Of a stretch of DNA of 64,000 nt, positions 1 through 10,860 are shown piece by piece. The number at the start of each line of letters is the position of its first letter. Position 1 is the stretch's first letter. The translations under genes and the position numbers were made by a program. The stretch is from Arenicola marina (Eukaryota; Annelida; Polychaeta; Arenicolidae), in assembly GCA_964019135.1 (NCBI GenBank), contig OZ025264.1, positions 1,240,001 to 1,304,000 on the forward strand, in the 5' to 3' direction. The notes under the pieces are model-generated. The model was not told the origin of the DNA. It did no database searches and saw only the letters and a list, made by a program, of their open reading frames with translations.

Positions 1-2
1 TT

Positions 3-470
3 CAGTATTTCAAAGACGTTTTACGCTTTGATATTAGAAAGTGGGTATGTCAAGACAACGGCCGTGATTACCCTACACAAGTGGGTGTCAATCTCATCGC
101 AACCCGCTGGAAGATGTTGCAGACATTGACAAACACCATAGATCGAGAATTGTAACAGACCACCAATCCACGGAAATATCATCTCGGAAGTTTGGTGATG
201 GCCGAGGTCCAGCCCCGTGGCCAGTTTCTAGATATTCGAAAATACTGGTTGCCGGATACACAAGATACGCCCGTGCCGACCCGAAAAGGAGTTACTCTCG
301 ATTTAAAGCAGTGGAATTTACTTAAGTTCCATCTCAACACGATCCGCGATAAGTGTGTTCCGGAACTCACCGAGTTGGTTGATTGTATGTCATCTCACCA
401 AAGTCAGAAGGGGTACTTCGACTGTGTTGAATGTTGCCCGAAAGGTTTGGATAAGATACATCTATCCTAA
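3..470 (+). pseudogene. Tandem PC4-like (SUB1/p15) single-stranded-DNA-binding domains, fragment with internal stop
   Basis: One reading frame runs from the left edge to a TAA at 468-470 and is interrupted by a TAA at 153-155. Before that stop it reads FDIRKWV...PTQVGVNLIATRWKMLQ; after it, FLDIRKYW...PTRKGVTLDLKQWNLLKFHL. Both resemble the C-terminal core of transcription coactivator PC4: a DIR(E/K)YW strand, then GRKG(I/V)xL, then an xxQWxxLK helix. This suggests two successive PC4-like repeats. PC4 proteins bind single-stranded DNA and act in transcription and repair; that is family knowledge, not shown here. The in-frame stop means either a decayed gene or two neighbouring ends. The 5' part lies outside the window, no splice sites were assigned, and a start at the ATG of 198 is possible but would cut the second domain. 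Domain match fairly sure; status as a working gene doubtful. Confidence 0.5.
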
Positions 471-1326
471 ATGTTAATGTATCCACTAAATTACATTTGA
501 TGTATTTATGGATGACTAATCCTGAATTATGGTGAAAGTTACACCATATATATATATTGGTGTTTAGTATACGTACGTGTGTCATTTAAAGTTTATAGTG
601 TGTGTAAATATTGGCCAATGGGAATACAGCTACCACCACTCCGCCAAAAACCTACGACGCTCCGCTGGCTCTGGCTCGCTGGCTCGCCCGAACATTTGAA
701 AATCACTAGGTCGTGACGGCAAGCGGGTGCTGTGTTGAAAGGCTTGGACAAAAAAAATCGATATTTGTCACGGTCGAAGCCCCGCCCCCTCCGTCCAGCG
801 CGCCCGCGCGCCTGCCCACCGCTTGTACCCTTGCTGCGGAGAATACTGTCTATTTTACTTACATTTCAAATGTCGAAATTACTCCATGTCACGAATCTAT
901 CGAGAGTATTGGTCTCCAAACACCATGTGCAAGACCTCTTTACCCATGGTCTAAAATGTCATTCATAATAATATGATATGAAGGTGTATGCTTTTGTGAT
1001 ACTAAGTTTTTGACCACGATAGATGTAGTGATATAGGAATAAAAAACTTTGCAAAATGGATGATTGTATTTGCGTTAATATGGTTTACTCGATACATATC
1101 CTTTAACATATTTTTTTACAACCAAACAAACATATTACACATCTTATAGGATCTCACGTGGCCTGTTCAACGCAAACATTGATTATATACACGTGTCATT
1201 GACGATTAATCATACTGTAACGCGAGAATATACAGTTTACATGGCGATATCTATAGCGATTAAATGATTTACTGTTTCATCAAAGCAAAATGACTTGTTC
1301 ATCTATTACCTATTCATAATAGTACC
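471..1326. other. No gene recognised
   Basis: AT-rich sequence with a GC-richer patch at about 640-840. The short open frames in that patch have no recognisable domain. I see no RNA gene or mobile-element ends. Confidence 0.4.
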
Positions 1327-1650
1327 TGATCGCAGTTTGAAGACTTCAAACAATGATTAATGACATAGTTAACACCTTAATTGCCTCTTCCGCCAGCCAT
1401 GTCTTCTTCATTCACTCGTACTATAGCACGAGAACATAGACAAGCAATGATTAATAACCTTGTTGAATATACCTATTTACATACTAATTTATACTATTTA
1501 TACCCCGTACTATCACGCGGAAACAAAGACTTCAAAACAAGTATGAATGACCTTGTTGACAGATTAATTAGCTATTTACATCATAATTTATGCTAATTAT
1601 ACCCCGTACTATAGCACGGAAACAAAGACTTTTGACAAAAATTAATGTCC
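1327..1650. repeat. Degenerate tandem repeat, unit about 115 bp
   Basis: Blocks sharing the words CGTACTAT(AG)CACGG, AACAAAGACTTCAAAACAA, GATTAATGACCTTGTTGA and CTATTTACATCATAATTTAT recur about three times. It lies just beyond the 3' end of the LINE at 1655-3694. Copy boundaries are approximate. Confidence 0.55.
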
Positions 1651-1766
1651 TCATTAACTCATGACCGGCAATTTCAAATCGATATTTCAAAATTTTCGGT
1701 CCCGATGTCTCTGGACTCACAGTCCATACTACTCCAGAGCCTTATCACACTTGGTAGAAACGAGTT

Positions 1767-2610
1767 TTAATAAGAAGAAAGTCGCGCCTTAACGGTCGTG
1801 ACGTTCAAAGGCAGAGCATTACGAAGCGCGTAGTGTGTTCTTTGTGTTATATTTTGAGGTAAAATATCGCATAAATAACTTGGGGCGTTCCCATAAAACA
1901 ACTTGTGAAACAGTAACAATTGAAATCTTTTACGTCGAGCACTCAATGTTTCCCAACCGAGTTCTTGATAGATAAGCGAGTGACTAGTGTGTTTAATCGC
2001 CCCGGATACAAGACGACCTGCTCTCAGCTGAACTGCTTCTAGCCTGTCAGCGTCCGCCTGTGTGCAACCATCCCAAAGGACACATGCATATTCCATAGTG
2101 GGACGCACGAAGGTTTTGTACATTAAATCTAGCGTAGCTCGGTTTAACTTGTAACGCAGTCTGGACAACAAATCGACCCTTCTACTCGCCTTAAGACACA
2201 TTTCGCTGATATGAGATGACCATGTGAGTTTAGAGATCAAGGTTACGCCAAGATGTTTATGCTGGTTAGTATTTTGTAAAACTTGGCCTCCCATTTGCAA
2301 TGGCGGTAAATCCGTTATGGGTTTATTGGATATGGTCATAGACTTTGTCTTAGGTGCGCTAAACGTTACAAACCACTGTGAGGCCCAGGACTCCATTTTT
2401 TGCAAATCACAGTTTAACATATCAGTTCCATCATCCAATTGGTCATCATCGTCTACAATGACATATACAGTTGTGTCGTCAGCGAAGAGTCTAATTTTTG
2501 GCTGTATCCCGGTCGACGATATCGTTAATATAAACTAAGAATAAAAGAGGACCCAGGACTGATCTCTGTGGAACCCCCGCTTGGATATGACCCAGAGGAG
2601 ACGCTGCGCC
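1767..2610 (-). pseudogene. LINE ORF2, C-terminal half of reverse transcriptase
   Basis: Reading resumes with GAASPLGHIQAGVPQRSVLG and LLFLVYINDIVD, shifts frame near 2512, then continues through the RT active-site motif FADDTTVY at about 2470-2500. The uninterrupted open part is 1767-2438. It ends with the helical C-terminal region typical of LINE RTs (RLEAVQLRAGRLVSG, LGWETLSARRKRFQL). The FADD residues are intact, but the frameshift and the upstream deletion inactivate the gene. Confidence 0.8.
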
Positions 2611-2615
2611 ATCAA

Positions 2616-3668
2616 TCACCACACTCTGATACATGTCATCGAGGTAGTCTTTGATAGATCGCAGAACACAACACGGACAATTTTGCGTTTGTCTAAAGCC
2701 TCACTAAATATATGATATAGATGGACAAGCTGGTTAACCGTGCTGTCGGCTGGTATAAACCCAGACTGAAGTCTGGAGAGTATTTCATTGTCACGCAGAT
2801 AGTTAAACGTATGTTTAAATATAATCCTTTCGAACAGCTTCCCGGTACAGCTTAGTAGCGAGACCGGCCTATAGTTGTCGACTAGGCTTCTACTACCTTT
2901 TTTGAATATGGGGATAACGCTTGCTTGCTTCCACAGACGAGGCATCTTGCAATCCTTCAGGCATTCCTTAACCAATATCATGAGCGGCTCGCTGATACAA
3001 GAGCCGGCTTCGCGGAACATTCGAGGGCTGATCCCATCAGGACCACAGGCTTTCTTTATATCTATGCATTTTAGCAGATCAACTACTTCGTCCTGTGTAA
3101 CAGAGATGTTATTTAAACCCGTGAGCATACAATCACCATCTGTGTCTAGGCTGACACGCTCACTTACATCGAGAGTTGAATGGGATAAAAAGTACTTATT
3201 AAACATAGATGCTTTAGTGTGAGGATTGGACTCAGCTCGACCATCAGCCTGTAAGACTGGGTACTCGTAACTATCATTTATGCCAGGCATTTGTTTGGAG
3301 ATGCGCCACCATTTCTTTGGCGTCACAGAGCTTGATTCGTTCAATACACATTCTAAATCATACAAGTAGGTAGCTTTTGCCTCCCTTAAGTTTGTGATAT
3401 ATTCGTTACGCAGTCTTCTGTACTCTGCCCAGTTCGTTTCTCTACTGGACTTCCGTGCTTTACCATGAAGCCTGTCAAGAGCCCACCTTTTACATCTAAG
3501 TTCCTTATTAAAAAATGGTTTATCCTTCGGACGAATAGTAACTACCTTGTTTGGAATGAAATCTGTACACAAGCTGAGAAACCGTGACGTCCACGCCTCA
3601 CACATAGTATCTGGGTCCCCGGACAGAAAGCATTCGCTCCAGTCCGTATGTGACAGAGCTTCACGCAA
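2616..3668 (-). pseudogene. LINE ORF2, linker and N-terminal half of reverse transcriptase
   Basis: About 350 codons. After a basic linker come RT motifs in order: KKACGPDGISPRMF (about residues 205-218), LWKQASVIPIFKKGS and NYRPVSLLSCTGKLFERII, LSRLQSGFIPADSTVNQL, then VVFCDLSK, the first catalytic Asp region. Immediately after DLSK the frame jumps to sequence normally found some 40 residues later (DYLDD...VVIDG), so a segment between RT motifs is deleted near 2650. Non-functional. Confidence 0.8.
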
Positions 3669-3694
3669 CTGATCAATGTCGGCTTTGTCATTTT

Positions 3695-4700
3695 ATGTCA
3701 ATTATTGGTTTATTCTACGAGTTGAGGACGAAATCTATGCATATTCCTTACCTATGAACTGGGGCCTGTCTGAGCAATTGTTTATCCGATCTGCAGTTCG
3801 CAATACATGACCTGCCATGCTATTTAATAGCGCAGACGATGTTTTTATCGTTCTCTTGTCAGTCGCGCAAATGTAAAGGTCATTCAACTGCCACCTGATT
3901 GGTTCAAAATCTAGGTCAGGTTGGCAAAGTCCATCGCGTCATTTGACGAGGGTACCGAGGTTGAATGCAATGGTCAGGGGGTAGTGGTTGATCTGCTGTA
4001 CCCACTTTTGCAGGAGGCGTTTGCTTTCGCGCAATGAATCCAAGTTTAGCCTCAATGGATACTAATTAAACTCCCTCTGGGTCACTTTAGGTATGCGTCA
4101 ATGCTTCAAAACAGAGTTAATGATAAAACATTACAAAGGAATTGACCCCTTACAAAGATGTAAATGGTATCGCAAAGTGACGTCACAGTAAACAGTGAAT
4201 GGCGCCATCAAGCCGATCGGCTGCTTCGAAGTGCAGCAAAACAGCATTTGCTTTATAGTTTATTTGCAAGTGTCTCAGGAAACGTGAGTTGACATACACT
4301 TATTAGGCCCCGATTTGAAGTTCACACAGAAAGAATTTTTTTCTTCGAATCAATGAATATTTTCTCGTAAACGGGAAATTTCGTTGTCCGGAGAGTTTCC
4401 GTTGCGACTATAAGCCAGTTTTTATAAATAGCAATATATAGACTATGAGAGGCGGGCCTTAGTGCAGATGACCACGTGGTACGTGACTAATATCGAATGA
4501 AGAAGTTAAGCTCGTGGGCCTAACGAACATATTGTTTAGGCAAAATGGCATCTTTGTTTCGTAAATTGTAGTTATTATTTCTATGGTTGGAGTTCACCAA
4601 AGGGGGGGGGGAGTAGTTGTGGAGTAGTTCCTCGTATAAATCTGTCTCATCCCCCCCACCCCCCCGCCACCTTTCCTAGTTAGATCATGCGGTAGGTAGG
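3695..4700. other. No gene recognised
   Basis: No coding signature, RNA gene or element ends identified. G and C runs occur at about 4600-4670. The left limit of the large duplication is near 4710, judged from the first words shared with 40370 onward. Confidence 0.4.
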
Positions 4701-4939
4701 TATTATAGTGAACTTACCCCCGAGGATTATCGCCTATTGTGACTAAAAACGACCCCAAACTCCAACCCCGGACCGAACCGTTTGTCTCTGTCCATGAAAC
4801 TCCTGGCTCGGGCCGAGAGATTGATGCTAGTCAGGGATCAATACCGACATAGCCCTATATCTAGGACTTGATCTACAAGTACGCCACCAAAACATATGTA
4901 TTGAGTTCAGTACATTGGGGACGCTGCCAAATATATGTT

Positions 4940-6304
4940 ATGTTCAGTAATTTTTTTAGTAGCAATCGTTTCTCCATGTTATATGGGTCTAAGTATATTC
5001 GGTTTTGAATTTAAGTCCTGAAAGCCTGTGGGCTATCCAGAGAGAAGCAAATGTGTTTACCGGAGCGGAAGTTGGTGGCCGGCTTTATATACCTCCGCGC
5101 CTGTTCGCTGTTCGGTATTCTGTTATGTCGACCGTGGCTTGCTAGGACGTCCGCGCGATAAACAAGTCCTCGCAGTTTTAGGTTGAAATTGTTCTTTTAC
5201 AGACTGAACGAGATTTAAAACTTATATGCATCATAATGTTGAGATGCTTTTAGTCTTGTCTCGGAAATGTAAAAAATCTAAGATAGCGCATGTAAGTAGG
5301 CTGCTTTAACGGCTCGCGTATTCTAAAAAAAATGACGTTCGCTGACAGATCGCAAGGACAGATTTCTATCTTTGACATCGGACCTCCAGTCCAATTCGAG
5401 CAGTGACAATTAGTCTGATTTGCACCCCAATAACTGATGAATAAGTAAGTTACGTTGAGGGCCCGTATTACGACCGCACACTATTTTACTAGGCCTTAGT
5501 AATACCAATAATAGGCCTATTATAATAGCAATGTGGTTTGTTATATACATAGCCTCCATGGCAGGGTTGTATATGTGAGTCGTAACAGAACCCGCATGGG
5601 TTGCGATGGGTGGGTGGGGGTGTGGGCAACCTCATCTTATCCGGGTAATTAAGTCAGCGGTCGCCACCTGCATGTATAATCGTTAACCCTACGAATCAGC
5701 AATAAACATTTTTCCTCATTACAACTCAGGAAGGTCCATATATAATTTACCTATATGCTCAGGACAACAACAAAAATACCCAAAATGCACCAGTATACGC
5801 AGAACGAAATAAGAACAGAACCTATAAAGGATAAAACTAAAGTCAAAATCCTGTATGCCCACCAAAATGGTGGATTGGGTGGATTGTTGTCGCCCCCCCC
5901 ACCCCCCCCCCCCCACTCGCCCCCTCATGGGTATAGGGAAGAAACCTCACCTACACCCGTACCTGAACCAGGACCAAAGATGCGCACTGAAACATCCGCA
6001 CCTGGACTGTAGTGAAGACACTCCAGATGTCTGACTGGCTGCAATATGGCCGCAGTTGTGAGTGTGGACTGTACACCGTCATGTGGCGGAGACAACCACA
6101 GAGACACGGTAAGATAAGGAATTGAAAGGAAGAAAAACGTCGCAATTGGTTTAATACGAAATCTAAACAAAAATGTCATATATAAATATAAAACGAGGTA
6201 GACTTTAATTGCCTTTGGCTAGTGATCATGTGGGAATGAAAATGTCTCACATAAATACAACAAGAGGTAGACTTTAACGATAGTTTCCTTTGGCTAGTGA
6301 TCAT
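4940..6304. other. Gene-free 3' flank of acadm copy A
   Basis: No coding region supported. It contains a poly-C stretch at about 5891-5914. Conserved duplicate sequence (5930-6240) matches 40795-41110. Between them a short open frame in both copies is disrupted by small indels, so conservation reflects the duplication rather than coding. Confidence 0.45.
6165..6304. repeat. Short tandem repeat, left part (split by the gypsy element)
   Basis: Units of about 65-70 bp with the words AAAATGTC(T)CA, GAGGTAGACTTTAA and CCTTTGGCTAGTGATCATG. The series continues on the other side of the retrotransposon at 11028-11175. The single-copy paralogue lies at 41041-41110. Confidence 0.6.
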
Positions 6305-6471
6305 TGTTATATCTATTATTCCGGATTAAACCTAGATTCGTCGGATTAAACCACGACAACAGTTTTGTACTTTCTTGCTTTCTTTTATTAAACCGGAAAC
6401 CGGAAGTCGTTCTCCCTTGAGGTTGTATACACGGTGTGGGCTATAACATATCCGGACTTACAAACACGACA
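6305..6471 (-). repeat. 3' LTR of gypsy element 1
   Basis: 167 bp. On the minus strand it begins TGTCGTGTTTG and ends GATATAACA. It contains an AATAAA polyadenylation signal (plus-strand TTTATT near 6387). Confidence 0.9.
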
Positions 6472-6489
6472 TCCCTCCTTTTCTTGGAC
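6472..6489 (-). promoter_or_regulatory. Polypurine tract of gypsy element 1
   Basis: Directly upstream of the 3' LTR the minus strand reads AAGAAAAGGAGGGA. A purine run next to TGTCG is the usual plus-strand primer site of LTR elements. Confidence 0.75.
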
Positions 6490-6759
6490 AGTTTGTCATC
6501 GGCCGTTGGTTGATGTGGCTAATATCTCCAAAGACTAATTAAACAGGCGGCGCATTGATTTTACTTAGCTTTCCAAAGAATGCCACAAGTTAATAAACAT
6601 GCTTTGCCTTTAACTTGCGCTTTGCTGAAAAAGAGTGTATTATGTAACAAATGACAAATGTTCTCAATTTACTCATTATCATGATCTAAACGTTTACTTA
6701 AATGTTCACACAGGTTCTTCGCTGGAATGTTCATCAGCTCAGAGTTCGTTCGTGTCAAT

Positions 6760-9324
6760 TCATGTCAGGACAAAGTTCTCCAGAGTCTTTGGGGGTCTGC
6801 GATCCCTCTGCGGGTACCGCGGCTGGGGTGTCACCGGTGCAGGGGCACTCTCCGGAACCGATGGGCGCACAGGCGTCGACACACTGCCCGATGATGTCTG
6901 GTCTGGGTTGATTTCCTCTCTCTGCTCGGCGTTGTTATCCACAGCTGGTGGGACCGCCTCCCTTGACGGTTCCAAGTACTGGCGTACGTGGCTGGTGTTT
7001 CGCACATACTGCTGTCCAGTAGGTGTCTCGATGGTCACGCTGTTGCCAGCTCTGCTTACAACAGTGAGTGGATCTGACCTGAAGGTAGTCGTCAGCTTGT
7101 TGGCTTTATCTTGCCTCATCAAGACTTTCTGGCCCACTGCCAGGTCTGATGTGCGAGCACCATGCTTTAGATCTGCATATGCCTTGCTCTTGGCCTTTTG
7201 TTCGGCGTCACGGTCACGGGTCCCCATGTCAAACTGGCAGCCGATACCGGTTTCTGGGATCTTACCCCGGATTTTCCGACCGAACAGCATTTCAGCGGGG
7301 CTGCGACCAGTTGTACCATGTGGGATGCTTCGGTACTGGCGTAGATACTTCAGCAGCTCTCCACGCCAGTCTTTACCCTCTGCCTGGGCAATTTGCAGTC
7401 GTTTCAGGAGTGACGAATTCTGTCTCTCCACCTCTCCATTGGCCTGAGCCCACCTTGGTGTCACTGGGGTGTGTCTTATCCCTTCCTTCTTGCACCATTC
7501 ATTGAACTCGGCTTTGAATTGTGGTCCATTGTCGGATTTCACTGTCACAGGCAGACCATGACGGCTAAACATTTCATCCAGACAGCCAGTTATCTTTTCT
7601 GTTTTAGTCGATCCCAGGACTTCCACCTCGTAGAAGCGGCTGTAGTAATCCACTGCTACAAGCAGTGAGTGGCCTGATGGTAGTGGACCCATCAAGTCCA
7701 CAGCGATGTCTACCCATGGGCCCTCTGGGATGGGGGTTGACACCATGGGCTCTGGCGGCTCAGGCCTAGCTACCAGCTGGCAGCCGTGACAGGTGCGACA
7801 AAATCTGTCCACCTCCCTGTCTACTCCTGGCCACCACACTTTACTTCGCAGGTTCTGCTTCATGCCTACAATGCCCAGGTGACCCTCATGGGCCAGCCCT
7901 AGTGTGCGGGCTCGTAGGCTGGCTGGCATCACTATGCGGGTGCCTCTCAAGAGGAGGTGTCCAATCGCACACAGTTCACCTGCTGCTGGGGCATACATTT
8001 TACAGTTGTCAAAGCGGCCCGTTGTGAGTGCCTGCCTTACTTCGGTCAGTTCTGCATCTCCTTCTGAGGCCTCCTCGATCTCTCGGGTCGTAAGTGCATT
8101 TGGGGTAGCATGCACTGCGACAAATCTGACGTAATCATCCTCGTTGCGTCCACCTGAGGCAGGTTCGGCTGTAACCAGTCTCGAGAGAGGGTCCGCCACG
8201 TTGTCTCTCCCAGGGATATGTACAACCCTGAAGTCATAGGGTTGAAGTCGCAGTACCCAGCGTTCGATTCTAGCACAAGGCTTGGATCGCGGGCTGTAGA
8301 TGGCCTGCAGCGGTTTATGGTCGGTAACCAAGTCAAATTTCCTGCCGTAGATGTAGACATGGAATCTTTCGCATGCCCACACCAGAGACAGGGCCTCCTT
8401 CTCTGTTTGGGAGTATCTCCTTTCGCAGTCGGTCAGGCTCCTGCTTGCGTAGCATACAGGCACAAACTCACTGTTGACTTCCTGCACCAGCACAGCTCCA
8501 ATCCCACGAGGTCCCGCATCTGCAATCACCTTTGTCGGTGCATCTTTGTCAAAGTAGGCCAGTGTCACTGCCTCTGCCATCCTTTGCTTTAACACCTCAA
8601 ATGATTTGCTTTGCTCAGGTCCAAAGTGGAATTTTGCATCCTTCCTGAGCAGTCTGCGGAGTGGCTCCACAATTGTAGCAAATTGTGGAATGAAGCGAGC
8701 ACTGTAGTTGGCCAGACCAAGAAAGCTACGGACTTCAGAGACGTTTTCTGGCTCACGAGCCTCTACGATCGCTTTCACTCTGGCTTCTGTTGGGCCTATA
8801 CCCTTCTCCGACAGCATCATACCCATGAAGATCAGCCTGCTCATGTTGAATTGGCACTTGGCTGCGTTGAGGGTCAGACCACTGTCCTGTAGGCGCTTCA
8901 GGACTGCATGCAGCGCTCTGTCATGCATATCCTGGTTGTTTCCGTGCACGATTATATCGTCAGATATGTTCTCTGCACCTTCTATCCCGGCCAAGGATGA
9001 ACAAAAGGCCAAGACACTTGAAACCTCATGCTGGTATTGTTCACTGGCTGAGCTCACCCCAAATAGCAAGCGTTTGTAGCGATACAATCCCGCATGTGTT
9101 GCGAACGTGGTGATATCCCTGGATTCAGGTGAGAGTTCCAACTGGTGATAGCCCCACTTCAGATCGAGTTTGCTGAAGACAGTGGACCCGTTCATGTCCT
9201 GCAGTACTTCATCCACCGTTGGGATGGGGTGGCGGCCACGAATAATAGCCTCGTTGGCACGCCTCATGTCGATGCAGAGTCTGATTTCACCTTGGCCTTT
9301 CGGCACGATGACCACTGGATTCAC
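6760..9324 (-). CDS. pol: Gypsy element 1 pol: reverse transcriptase, RNase H, integrase
   Basis: 854 codons downstream of the in-frame TAG at 9325-9327. Motifs in order: RT fingers VVIVPKGQGEIRLCIDMR, FSKLDLKWGYHQ (catalytic Asp), ENISDDIIVHG (the xxDD pair) near residues 120-130; RNase H with VIADAGPRGIGAVL and DHKPLQAIY; the integrase HHCC zinc finger HEGHLGIVGMKQNL...CRTCHGC; and the D,D-35-E core (AVDLMGPLP, VKSDNGPQF, ANGEVERQN). A GPY/F-like tail follows (KLTTTFRSDPLTVV). Copies RNA to DNA and inserts it. All catalytic residues I can check are present. The frame is the same as that of gag, so pol was probably made as one polyprotein. Confidence 0.9.
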   Translation of the reverse strand: MNPVVIVPKGQGEIRLCIDMRRANEAIIRGRHPIPTVDEVLQDMNGSTVFSKLDLKWGYHQLELSPESRDITTFATHAGLYRYKRLLFGVSSASEQYQHEVSSVLAFCSSLAGIEGAENISDDIIVHGNNQDMHDRALHAVLKRLQDSGLTLNAAKCQFNMSRLIFMGMMLSEKGIGPTEARVKAIVEAREPENVSEVRSFLGLANYSARFIPQFATIVEPLRRLLRKDAKFHFGPEQSKSFEVLKQRMAEAVTLAYFDKDAPTKVIADAGPRGIGAVLVQEVNSEFVPVCYASRSLTDCERRYSQTEKEALSLVWACERFHVYIYGRKFDLVTDHKPLQAIYSPRSKPCARIERWVLRLQPYDFRVVHIPGRDNVADPLSRLVTAEPASGGRNEDDYVRFVAVHATPNALTTREIEEASEGDAELTEVRQALTTGRFDNCKMYAPAAGELCAIGHLLLRGTRIVMPASLRARTLGLAHEGHLGIVGMKQNLRSKVWWPGVDREVDRFCRTCHGCQLVARPEPPEPMVSTPIPEGPWVDIAVDLMGPLPSGHSLLVAVDYYSRFYEVEVLGSTKTEKITGCLDEMFSRHGLPVTVKSDNGPQFKAEFNEWCKKEGIRHTPVTPRWAQANGEVERQNSSLLKRLQIAQAEGKDWRGELLKYLRQYRSIPHGTTGRSPAEMLFGRKIRGKIPETGIGCQFDMGTRDRDAEQKAKSKAYADLKHGARTSDLAVGQKVLMRQDKANKLTTTFRSDPLTVVSRAGNSVTIETPTGQQYVRNTSHVRQYLEPSREAVPPAVDNNAEQREEINPDQTSSGSVSTPVRPSVPESAPAPVTPQPRYPQRDRRPPKTLENFVLT

Positions 9325-10860
9325 CTAGGGGGTGGGTCCATCCACAGGCTCCACGATATCCTGGTCCTGGAGCTCCCGTAGCTTAGCCTCCACCTTGCCT
9401 CGCAGGTTGAATGGGGTACGCCTCAATGGCTGAGCTACCGGCGTGACGTCTTCATTGATGTGAAGCTTTATTTGTTTATCCTTCAGCTTCCCAACCCCTT
9501 CGAACACTTTGGGGTACTGCTGTTGCAGGCCTTTCCCTGCTTCATGGACTGCAGCGACGTCATATCCAATTTTCAGGACTCCCAGGTCCATTGCGGTCTG
9601 TTTGCCTAGCAGTGGTACACCCCTACCTTCTATCACCCGGAACTCTGCCTTCACACTGCGCGTTCTCACCTGGACTTCGCAGACAAATGTTCCTTTTACT
9701 TTTAAGGGTACCAAAGTGGCGTAGGGACTCAACTGGTTGCCTCCTTTCTTTGATGTACACTGTATGTTCTGGGATTTGAGGTATTCCCAGGTATCTTCAT
9801 CAACAATATTGCTGTTGGCCCCGGAATCGATGAGTATCTGTAGGCTCACCCCACCTACAGTGATTACCATCATTGCATCCCCTTCCTTGGAGTCTCCAAC
9901 AGCAAATGCATAATCTGTGTTGGCCCCGTCAGAGCTCACGCTATTCACATTATAGCTTTTACGGGACTTCGTCTTACATACTTTCATGAAGTGATTCTTC
10001 CCGCCGCATTTCTTACATGTTTTTCCTGTAGCCGGACATGTCGGATCCTTCCCGAAATGACCTTTCCCCCCACATCGGTAGCAGGTCACCTCCTTTGTGG
10101 ATTTCCAGTCCCTGGTGTCATGGCCCCTGTCACTGCCACCCCTTCGTCCTTGACTTGGGCGGTGGTATTTATCACTGGGTTTGGGCCCGGACACCCGGTT
10201 CACGTTGACAGTGTTGGAAAGTGTCAATCCACTGAGCAAACCCATCTGAGCATCCACTTTCTCAGTCTGCTCTGCCAGCTCTAGAGCACGGGTCAGAGTG
10301 AGGTCAACACCCTGCTCTAGCAGCTTTCGGCGAATGTTGTCAGATGCACATTTGTAGATAAGTTCGTCTCTGATCTGATTATCCAGTTCGGCACCATAGC
10401 CACAATCCTTGCCTGCTTGCCTCAAGCGAGTGACAAACTGCTGTACAGTCTCCCCCTCCTTCTGCTTTAGCTGACGGAGCTCGTGTCTGGCTTGTGCCAC
10501 ATTGACTTTCGGCACAAAGTAAGTGTTCAGGGCCTCCACAGCTTTCGTGTATTCTGTCGCATCACCGGTGTCCGGCAGCGTCAGAAAGATGTCTTGAACA
10601 TCCGTCCCTGCGTAGTGCAACAACAGGGCTCTTCTCCTTTGCTTGGTGGTGTTCGTAGTCCCCTCCGCGACTATCAGTCCTTTGCCGTCAGCAAACAGTT
10701 CAAACGACAGTAGCCACCGCTTCCAGCGGGTACCAAGCGTGGCGGGTTGTGAAAAACAGTCAAATTTTGGGAGTGGTCCTTTCTCACCATCCATCTTCAG
10801 CTCGTCCGCAATATCACGCAGATTCACAGACTGGACTTCGATTTTAATCCTCGTCGCCAA
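9325..10860 (-). CDS. gag: Gypsy element 1 gag, protease and start of RT
   Basis: 512 codons including stop. The frame is open right up to the LTR; the first ATG in frame is near 10797 (MDGEKGPLPKFDCF), a more likely start than the TTG at 10860, which lies in the primer-binding site. Gag capsid-like region is followed by a first Cys-His box CYRCGGKGHFGKDPTC with longer spacing and a standard CX2CX4HX4C box CKKCGGKNHFMKVC. The protease motif ILIDSGANSNIVD follows, then the start of RT. It ends at a TAG within the RT N-terminus at a position where the family normally has Trp, between GPTP and VNPVV. Confidence 0.88.
   Translation of the reverse strand: MATRIKIEVQSVNLRDIADELKMDGEKGPLPKFDCFSQPATLGTRWKRWLLSFELFADGKGLIVAEGTTNTTKQRRRALLLHYAGTDVQDIFLTLPDTGDATEYTKAVEALNTYFVPKVNVAQARHELRQLKQKEGETVQQFVTRLRQAGKDCGYGAELDNQIRDELIYKCASDNIRRKLLEQGVDLTLTRALELAEQTEKVDAQMGLLSGLTLSNTVNVNRVSGPKPSDKYHRPSQGRRGGSDRGHDTRDWKSTKEVTCYRCGGKGHFGKDPTCPATGKTCKKCGGKNHFMKVCKTKSRKSYNVNSVSSDGANTDYAFAVGDSKEGDAMMVITVGGVSLQILIDSGANSNIVDEDTWEYLKSQNIQCTSKKGGNQLSPYATLVPLKVKGTFVCEVQVRTRSVKAEFRVIEGRGVPLLGKQTAMDLGVLKIGYDVAAVHEAGKGLQQQYPKVFEGVGKLKDKQIKLHINEDVTPVAQPLRRTPFNLRGKVEAKLRELQDQDIVEPVDGPTP
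10847..10860 (-). promoter_or_regulatory. Primer-binding site of gypsy element 1
   Basis: Minus strand directly after the 5' LTR reads TTGGCGACGAGGAT. The TGG fits pairing with a tRNA CCA end; I do not assign the tRNA. Confidence 0.65.

Larger units (their letters stand above)
1655..3694 (-). mobile_element. 5'-truncated, internally deleted non-LTR retrotransposon (CR1/Jockey-type LINE)
   Basis: The minus strand encodes the reverse transcriptase half of a LINE ORF2. The element starts abruptly in the endonuclease-RT linker at about 3694, so the endonuclease is missing. It is broken by an internal deletion near 2650 and a frameshift near 2512. The 3' UTR runs down to about 1655. 5' truncation is typical of LINE insertion. 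Clade assignment rests on the general look of the RT and of the C-terminal thumb region, so it is tentative between CR1/L2 and Jockey. Confidence 0.8.

Noticed and set aside
5755..6179. Conserved short frames in the 3' flank of both acadm copies (also 40795-41016)
   Set aside because: Frames are broken differently in each copy by small indels. Similarity follows from the segmental duplication.
6635..7447. 270-codon plus-strand frame
   Set aside because: Antisense shadow of the gypsy element 1 pol gene, with no domain of its own.
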